Source: Aricia agestis (lineage: Eukaryota > Arthropoda > Insecta > Lepidoptera > Lycaenidae). Taken from it: a stretch of DNA of 64,000 bases. Position numbers and translations under genes: made by a program. The notes below the pieces were generated by a model, which saw only the letters and a list, made by a program, of their open reading frames with translations, ran no database searches and was not told the origin of the DNA. The DNA is taken from the NCBI RefSeq assembly GCF_905147365.1, contig NC_056422.1, positions 3,288,501-3,352,500 of the forward strand. Direction: 5' to 3'. Of the stretch, positions 58,543-64,000 are shown piece after piece (positions within the stretch are counted from its first letter, which is position 1; every line of letters starts with the position of its first letter).

Positions 58543-58603
58543 TTGCTTACCATCAGGTGACCCGTTTGCTCGTTTGCCCCCTTATTTAATAAAAAAAAAA
58601 CAC
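58543..58603 (+). mobile_element. 3' UTR and tail of the 57577 LINE
   Basis: TTGCTTACCATCAGGTGACC, CGTTTGCTCGTTTGCCCCCT, TATTTAATAAAAAAAAAA. This is the same tail that ends the SINE copies. Confidence 0.85.
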
Positions 58604-58604
58604 A

Positions 58605-58746
58605 CAACCGTACATTTTTTCCAACAGTGTGCTTTCCCGGGACTCAAAGTATTTACAGCTAAACTCCATCCAAATCAGTTCAGCGGTTTGGCCATGAAGA
58701 GGTAAGAGAAAGGCAGACTCTTTCGCATTTATAATATTAGTATATA
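58605..58746 (-). mobile_element. Helitron family A, minus copy
   Basis: AACCGTACATTTTTTCCAAC, GTGCTTTCCCGGGACTCAAA, CATCCAAATCAGTTCAGCGG, CTTTCGCATTTATAATATTA, GTATA. Begins where the LINE poly-A ends, so the LINE inserted in this Helitron; the counterpart (GCGCCAAAATTCGTTTATTG) lies at 57549-57570 on the other side. Confidence 0.68.
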
Positions 58747-59253
58747 TTATCCAGTCTATTAGTCAGTACACGTGACTACCTATAGTAACCATTTAGTATT
58801 AGATCACTAAGAAACCAGACCCCAAAATGGACTAGCAAGGCCACGATGCTCCTTCATTAGAATCGTGCAGTTTTTTACACACTTTTTGCCAATCGTACGC
58901 ATTCTCATACACTTTTTGTCGACTTTTTGCCTTGCGAGTTCCTTGCATTGATTTTAAAACGAAAAAAAATCATAAAAACCTTTGTTATGTAACACGGCCG
59001 TGACCCGCTAAAGTTTAAGGTTTATTGCGTCAGGCAATTACGGCACTTATGCGCACGTAATAGGATGTAGAGTCGCGTGAACGGGCCCGCAAGGTGATCC
59101 GTTGGGTGCACTGTAATTATAAGTCTTTGTCTGGTATTTGTAGAACATCATATTTATGTCAATGGTGTTTAAATGTTCCAGTTTTCAGATGCATTATTTT
59201 GCTCTATGAGAGCGGCGCTGCGTTGAAAAATTCCAGTTTCCACGTGCAAAGTT
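58747..59253. other. No gene or repeat recognised
   Basis: GC-richer patch at 58990-59110 (GTAGAGTCGCGTGAACGGGC) without a coding signature. ACACTTTTTGCC/ACACTTTTTGTC repeats near 58876-58920. Confidence 0.42.
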
Positions 59254-59300
59254 AGCTTGGATGATATAAAATATCATCCAAGCTATATATATATATATAG
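59254..59300. repeat. 13-bp hairpin followed by (AT)n
   Basis: AGCTTGGATGATA and TATCATCCAAGCT pair around a TAAAA loop, then TATATATATATATATAG. Confidence 0.65.
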
Positions 59301-59804
59301 CTGAATTAGAATATACGATAAACACCATTATTTAAGCAACACCTCACTCATTAATAAGGTATTTTTAATATTATAATATTAATTACTATGATAGGTTAAG
59401 ATTTAAGAACTTAAAACATAATAATTTAATAATAATTTTACTTTAAAATATACTTAATATATACCTCTAAGCTCTATAATCATCAATCAATTTTTAATTA
59501 AATGTATTAATATTTTTTTATTACGAAATTAATAGATTTTTTATTTAATTAAAGTAATCTCTTGTAAGCAGGAACTTACTTTATTTTTTGGTCTAATTAC
59601 TATACTTACTATAAAATATAAATTATAATATTACAAGACGAGTACCTATTTAATATTTGATTTGATTTATGCATAAACGATGTAATGATACAGACTACAG
59701 TAATAGATGTACTTCCGGCGTATTATAATTTGAGGTCACTGGTTTGTTGGTAAACAAATACAGCGGTCCAAGGTTTGCATTCAAAAAGATGTTTGGGACA
59801 TCTT
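59301..59804. other. Very AT-rich, nothing recognised
   Basis: Low-complexity AT sequence to about 59640, then unique-looking DNA. No gene. Confidence 0.45.
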
Positions 59805-59957
59805 TCTAAGTTTGTTTATCGCGCGAGAACCGCACATTTCCCGGGACTCAAAATATATTGATACCAAATATCAGCAAAATCGGTTCAGCGGTTTAAGCGT
59901 GAAGAGGTAACAGACAGACAGACACATTTTCGCATTTATAATATTAGTAGGTACGGA
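59805..59957 (-). mobile_element. Helitron family A, 5' two-thirds
   Basis: GTTTGTTTATCGCGCGAGAA, CCGCACATTTCCCGGGACTC, AGCAAAATCGGTTCAGCGGT, TTAAGCGTGAAGAGGTAACA, TTTTCGCATTTATAATATTA, GTAGGTACGGA. Confidence 0.66.
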
Positions 59958-60248
59958 TGTTATACTAATTTCGTAAAACATTATTTTGCCAAACAAGCCC
60001 TGATGTAAAAGTATAACCTAAGTACCAAGTCGACTAATCTAGTAGGGTTAGGTCTATTGTAGTATTTAGAACAGCCCTATCCAGGTAATTCCAGGTCTCT
60101 CATTAACCTGAATCTACCTTCTTTGTGCCTTTGCCCTTTTCCTAAGTTCTTTGTTTCGACTTTTGCATGTTTTTCGCCGTAATATATTTCTATGTGATGC
60201 TTCAGTTTGTATGTATCATTAAAAAAGCTACTTTCTGATGTGATTTTT

Positions 60249-60667
60249 AACAAAAAATTAAAACCGACTTCCAAGGTAAAAACAATAATAATATGAACTA
60301 AAAAGTATTAAATAACTCTTACTGTATAATAGTGCCTTTTTCAGAATTCGTCTAAATCTCAACTATTTCTGTACATACTACTGTCTTCATTACTTTGAAG
60401 TCGGTACCAGCTAATTTTATCGTGAGTTCAGTCAATGTCAGAATATCTGAAGCTTATGGGACTGGTACCAACTTCAAAGTAATGAAGACTGTAGCACAGT
60501 ATAGCAATATGACATATCCCTTGCTATACTGTGACTGTAGTATGTACAGAAATAGTTGAGATTTAGACGAATTCTGAAAAAGGCACTATTATACAGTAAG
60601 AGTTATTTAATACTTTTTAGTTCATATTATTATTGTTTTTCTTGGAAGTCGGTTTTAATTTTTTGTT
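60249..60667. mobile_element. Foldback element, AAAACCGACTTCCAAGG family, copy 2
   Basis: About 135-bp arms, almost free of mismatches: AACAAAAAATTAAAACCGAC, TTCCAAGG, GAACTAAAAAGTATTAAATA, CAGAATTCGTCTAAATCTCA, ACTATTTCTGTACATACTAC on the left; GTAGTATGTACAGAAATAGT, TGAGATTTAGACGAATTCTG, TATTTAATACTTTTTAGTTC, CTTGGAAGTCGG, TTTTAATTTTTTGTT on the right. The centre has GGTACCAGCTAA / TACTGTGACTGTAG pieces. Homologous to 7969-8275. Confidence 0.82.
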
Positions 60668-60939
60668 AAAAATAATAATTTCACTCTTTTTAGTTATCTA
60701 CATGATAAGGCTTTATGCGTAAATAACCACTACGAATGTTAACTATTAACATTATGTTACTGTAAGCGAAATTGTGGTAAATGCTTGCAGTTATTTAAGC
60801 GATGCTGCAATTTAAAAACTTTTATCTTTAAAGGTTCAGGAGTTCTTTCTGTTCAGTGCCTTTGGACCAAGAGACACCTTCATATGAACTTTCTCTTATT
60901 CGTAACATATGTTTAAGTTACTAGAAACAACATTTTAAC

Positions 60940-61612
60940 CACTATGAGTCTTTTGATAAATTTCAAGGATTTCCCTCGATTGCTCATAGATCCCATCATC
61001 AGCTCACCACTTTCGTAATTATTATACAAAATCAAGATTATATCCTATACAACAACACAAGAATTTTGAAAATCAGTTTACAAACAGCGAAATAATCATC
61101 AAAAAACATCTGCTTCGGTGCAAAATATCACGAAAAGCATCAATAATTGGGCCATAATGTGATGACCCATGGCATAATTATGATTTTTAATGATGATGAT
61201 CAAATAAACTGATGTGTTGGCTTATGCTTTCAGTTGTTTAAACAACGCTGAAATCCCCGAACCTGTATCTATAAGGATTCAAAAGTTCTGTTGGGTACCT
61301 TCGGATCCAGGGTACAACCTGGTGCAAATTCTTACTTTTTGGTAGCATTTGCCTAGAATGCTTCAGAAAAAACTAAAATCATTATATGTTTCCATACAAA
61401 TTTGAAGGAGTCCCTTCGATTCCTCCAGAATCCCATCATCAGATCACCACTTTTGTGAACATGGTACCAAATTCGAGTTAAAACCTATACAACACAAAAA
61501 GAATTTTGAAAATCGGATCACAAACGGCTGAGTTATCGTTGAACATACAAAAAAAAAAAAGATACATACAGCCGAACGTATAACCTCCTCCTTTTTGGAA
61601 GTCGGTAAAAAC
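60940..61612 (-). repeat. 'AACCGACTTCC' dispersed repeat, two minus copies in tandem
   Basis: First partial: TTCCCTCGATTGCTCATAGA, TCCCATCATCAGCTCACCAC, GAATTTTGAAAATCAG. Second: CAGTTGTTTAAACAACGCTG, TCCCATCATCAGATCACCAC, AAAATCGGATCACAAACGGC, TTTTTGGAAGTCGGTAAAAA. The CAT-repeat end shows as TGATGATGATCAAATAAACT between them. Confidence 0.64.
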
Positions 61613-61617
61613 TGACT

Positions 61618-61818
61618 GACATAGTGAGCTATCAACGCACAGCCCAAACCACTGGACGGATCGGGCTGAAATTTTGAATGCAGGTAGATCTTATGACGAA
61701 GGCATCCGCTAAGAAAGGATTTTGATAAATTCTAACCCCAAGTGGTTAAAATAGGGGACGAAAGTTTGTATATAATAATACGTCTTAACACGAGCGAAGC
61801 CGCGGGCAAAAGCTCGTA
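61618..61818 (+). mobile_element. Helitron family C variant, plus copy
   Basis: CTGACTGACATAGTGAGCTA, TCAACGCACAGCCCAAACCA, CTGGACGGATCGGGCTGAAA, CGAAGGCATCCGCTAAGAAA, TCTTAACACGAGCGAAGCCG, CGGGCAAAAGCTCGT. The terminus reads GCTCGT rather than GCTAGT. Confidence 0.7.
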
Positions 61819-61819
61819 A

Positions 61820-62125
61820 TATTATAAAAGCGAAAGTGTGTCTGTCTGTCTGTAACATCTTCCCGTAAGGCGTCCTAGTAGACCTACTACGAAACCGTTT
61901 TGAGACTCAAACATACGGATGAGAATGCCGCGTCCTGCTCTAACAACGTCATTTCATTCTCGCACGATTGTTTGAGTCTCAAAACGGTTTCGTGATAAGG
62001 AAAGGAAAGGAAAGGAAATAGCCGGATACTTTTTATCCCTGAAAAATCTACGTTTCAGAGGTTTGGGCGTGAAGAAGTTACAGACAGACAGACATACACA
62101 CTTTCGCATTTATAATATTTCCAGC
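61820..62125. mobile_element. Helitron family A pieces around a MITE
   Basis: Plus: AATATTATAAAAGCGAAAGT, GTGTCTGTCTGTCTGTAACA. Then the 61890-61992 MITE. Then minus: AGCCGGATACTTTTTATCCC, TGAAAAATCTACGTTTCAGA, GGTTTGGGCGTGAAGAAGTT, CTTTCGCATTTATAATATTT. Two Helitron ends in opposite orientation. Confidence 0.62.
61890..61992. mobile_element. MITE 'CGAAACCGTTTTGAGACTCA', first copy
   Basis: CGAAACCGTTTTGAGACTCA, AACA and TGTTTGAGTCTCAAAACGGT, TTCG are perfect 24-bp inverted ends around GAATGCCGCGTCCTGCTCTA. Repeated identically at 63429-63531. Confidence 0.76.
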
Positions 62126-62240
62126 CCAATACAACCTGCAAACCTTCAAGAAGGTATTCCCTCTTAAAAAGCCGGCAACGCACCTGCAGCTCTTCTGATG
62201 TTACGAGCGCCCGTAGGTGACGGTAGTTGCTTTCCATTAG
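62126..62240 (+). mobile_element. LINE 3' end, left part (interrupted)
   Basis: CAACCTGCAAACCTTCAAGA, AGGTATTCCCTCTTAAAAAG, CCGGCAACGCACCTGCAGCT, TAGGTGACGGTAGTTGCTTT, CCATTAG. The frame DLQTFKK is recognisable. It resumes after the MITE as GTGATCCGTTTGCTCGTTTG, CCCCTTTATTTTATAAAAAA (62675-62716). Confidence 0.75.
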
Positions 62241-62670
62241 GGGGGCGACTAACCCTAAAGTGTCGATTTTATAATTAATTTTTATACTTGAAAATAAGCC
62301 CCGAATTGTTTCATTTTCTAAAATTAGATACTACATTATATTTCAGAGAATTCGATCTGAGCAAAAACAAGATATCTTAAAATTTTCTCGATAGAAAAAA
62401 ATCACAAAGATGCACCTAATTTTCACGAATTTTTCATTTATTGCCATAACCGTGCAATGAACTAAGTTAATATTTTAACACATTGTATAAAATCCTATCA
62501 TTGAGAGATTGACCTAGCGGATTTTTAAAATGTTGTATATTTATCGAGTTATTAAGAAAAAACTAATTTGGCGATGAATCCGCGTCGTCCTTGTTCACCT
62601 GGCATATGAAAGACGGGCGTGAGTGTGAAGAGAGAAGGACGATGTTTGAATTTTTGGGTTAGTCGCCCTC
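62241..62670. mobile_element. TTAA-type MITE 'GAGGGCGACTAACCC' (430 bp)
   Basis: Ends GGGGGCGACTAACCC and GGGTTAGTCGCCCTC with one mismatch over 15 bp, flanked by TTAG (62237-62240) and TTAA (62671-62674), splitting the LINE tail. A TTAA target fits piggyBac-like MITEs. Interior AT-rich (GATATCTTAAAATTTTCTCG, GCGATGAATCCGCGTCGTCC); no frame. Confidence 0.76.
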
Positions 62671-62716
62671 TTAAGTGATCCGTTTGCTCGTTTGCCCCTT
62701 TATTTTATAAAAAAAA

Positions 62717-63047
62717 ATCATTGAGCGATCGAAACACCAGAGGAGTTTATATTAAAAACAAATAAAAAGAAGAAGAGTAGTTTTTCTACAGTTACATATT
62801 ATATTTCCTATGATCCTTCCCAAAGATTTTATTACTCCGAAGGTGCCTTTTCTTATCACCTGTTGATAACTAATAGTTGGAGACTAGAGTCTATAACATA
62901 TTTCTCTGATTACTGAACTCCGTCGCGGTCGATATGACACAACTCGTTACGTAACTTAAGGCCGGGGTACAATGAGCTTAAAGACTTCAACAGTGACAAT
63001 GGGCAATGGCTACCATATCGATTCTATCTATGGTATTATATCCTAAG
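62717..63047. other. No gene or repeat recognised
   Basis: Nothing supported; GATCCTTCCCAAAGATTTTA and CCGTCGCGGTCGATATGACA are unpaired. Confidence 0.42.
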
Positions 63048-63372
63048 ATCCGACCGTAAAATCCTGCATGAATCGTTTTTTTTTCGATCAAATATATTTT
63101 AAAATAATCTTTAGAACGTATAGAATGGATCAATGTTGGGTTGCCTTGTTAAAAGTAGCCGCAAGTACCTCTAATTGAGCAAAATGAAATTCAATAGAAA
63201 AGTAAGAACTAAGAAGGAATGACATTGAGGAATGACAGGACACTACGCATAAAGTACTTGCGGCTACTTTTGACAAGGCAACCCAATATTAATCCATTCT
63301 ATACGTTCTAAAGATTATTTTAAAATATATTTGATCGAAAAAAACGATTCCTGCAGGATTTTACGGTCGGAT
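63048..63372. mobile_element. Foldback element with ATCCGACCGTAAAATCCTGCA ends
   Basis: Arms of about 120 bp: ATCCGACCGTAAAATCCTGC, ATGAATCG, TCGATCAAATATATTTTAAA, ATAATCTTTAGAACGTATAG, GGGTTGCCTTGTTAAAAGTA, GCCGCAAGTAC on the left, and the complement ending CAGGATTTTACGGTCGGAT on the right with few mismatches. The loop is about 80 nt. It lies just outside the second copy of the 614-bp block. Confidence 0.82.
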
Positions 63373-63386
63373 TCAATACTATTATA

Positions 63387-64000
63387 GTCTGTAACATCTT
63401 CCCGTAAGGCGTCCTAGTAGACCTACTACGAAACCGTTTTGAGACTCAAACATACGGATGAGAATGCCGCGTCCTGCTCTAACAACGTCATTTCATTCTC
63501 GCACGATTGTTTGAGTCTCAAAACGGTTTCGTGATAAGGAAAGGAAAGGAAAGGAAATAGCCGGATACTTTTTATCCCTGAAAAATCTACGTTTCAGAGG
63601 TTTGGGCGTGAAGAAGTTACAGACAGACAGACATACACACTTTCGCATTTATAATATTTCCAGCCCAATACAACCTGCAAACCTTCAAGAAGGTATTCCC
63701 TCTTAAAAAGCCGGCAACGCACCTGCAGCTCTTCTGATGTTACGAGCGCCCGTAGGTGACGGTAGTTGCTTTCCATTAGGGGGGCGACTAACCCTAAAGT
63801 GTCGATTTTATAATTAATTTTTATACTTGAAAATAAGCCCCGAATTGTTTCATTTTCTAAAATTAGATACTACATTATATTTCAGAGAATTCGATCTGAG
63901 CAAAAACAAGATATCTTAAAATTTTCTCGATAGAAAAAAATCACAAAGATGCACCTAATTTTCACGAATTTTTCATTTATTGCCATAACCGTGCAATGAA
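63387..64000 (+). repeat. 614-bp block, second copy (runs off the window)
   Basis: Equals 61848-62461; offset 1,539 bp. Contains the second copies of the 61890 MITE (63429-63531), the LINE tail (63665-63779) and the start of the TTAA MITE (from 63780). The homology may continue beyond the window. Confidence 0.88.

Larger units (their letters stand above)
61848..62461 (+). repeat. 614-bp block, first copy of a direct duplication
   Basis: From GTCTGTAACATCTTCCCG to CATAACCGTGCAATGAA, the sequence equals 63387-64000 base for base on my reading. The block spans the Helitron/MITE junctions, the LINE tail and the first half of the 62241 MITE, so it is a segmental event and not a single transposon. 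The 60-codon minus frame present in both copies (62055, 63594) is LINE-tail sequence. Confidence 0.88.

Noticed and set aside
59287..59300. TATA-box promoter
   Set aside because: It is a simple (AT)n tract beside a hairpin with no gene downstream.
62055..63776. Identical 60-codon minus frames at 62055 and 63594
   Set aside because: Both are LINE-tail sequence inside the 614-bp duplication.

Overview
This window reads as transposon-dense, AT-rich, non-coding DNA from a moth or butterfly (Lepidoptera). The assignment rests on repeat families I recognise as lepidopteran: Lep1-type Helitron fragments (5' ends around TACTAATATTATAAA, 3' ends in a small hairpin plus CTAG), the SINE/LINE tail running from CCGGCAACGCACCTGCAGC to TGCTCGTTTGCCCCCTTAT, a tRNA-derived SINE with a GACTCGGAGGTCGAGGGTT head, RTE-type LINE ends (EAYVQQW reading frame followed by GATGATGATG), and a short interstitial (TTAGG)n tract. 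The species cannot be named. Family names are from memory, since no database was searched.

I find no convincing host protein gene, rRNA gene or functional tRNA gene. Nearly all of the short open frames are chance frames inside repeats. The only recognisable coding remnants come from retrotransposons: a LINE ORF1 tail (827-1200), the reverse-transcriptase C-terminal half of one LINE family (57577-58603 on +, and 36113-36459 on -), and two RTE-LINE C-termini (27774-27926 and about 30585-30700).

Layout. 1-9 kb: minisatellite with a LINE inside, first copies of a 'GTCCACACTGTGC' MITE family, two tRNA-headed SINEs and several foldback MITEs. 9-14 kb: low-repeat DNA, a pair of SINEs in opposite orientation, two 'GGTTCCGTA' repeats and one candidate micro-exon on the minus strand. 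14-21 kb: Helitron fragments, three hAT-type MITEs with 8-bp target duplications, a poly-A LINE/SINE insertion with a 17-bp duplication. 21-27 kb: a Harbinger-type palindrome, then the longest quiet stretch (24.3-26.1 kb). 27-35 kb: nested MITE/RTE insertion and quiet DNA. 36-41 kb: LINE inside a Helitron, a tRNA-headed SINE, Helitron fragments. 43-52 kb: the densest nesting, including Helitron-MITE-LINE, MITE-SINE, Helitron-SINE and foldback-in-foldback. 52.3-54.2 kb: a 1,535-bp foldback element with subterminal 140-bp tandem repeats, inside a Helitron fragment, itself inside a short inverted repeat. 55-61 kb: more foldbacks and the longest RT remnant. 61.8-64 kb: a 614-bp block repeated with no visible difference 1,539 bp downstream, running off the window end.

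The most informative feature is the stack of insertions. Because paralogous copies within this same window preserve several 'empty sites', the order of events and the target duplications can be read directly. The best candidate for something undescribed is the 52549-54083 element.
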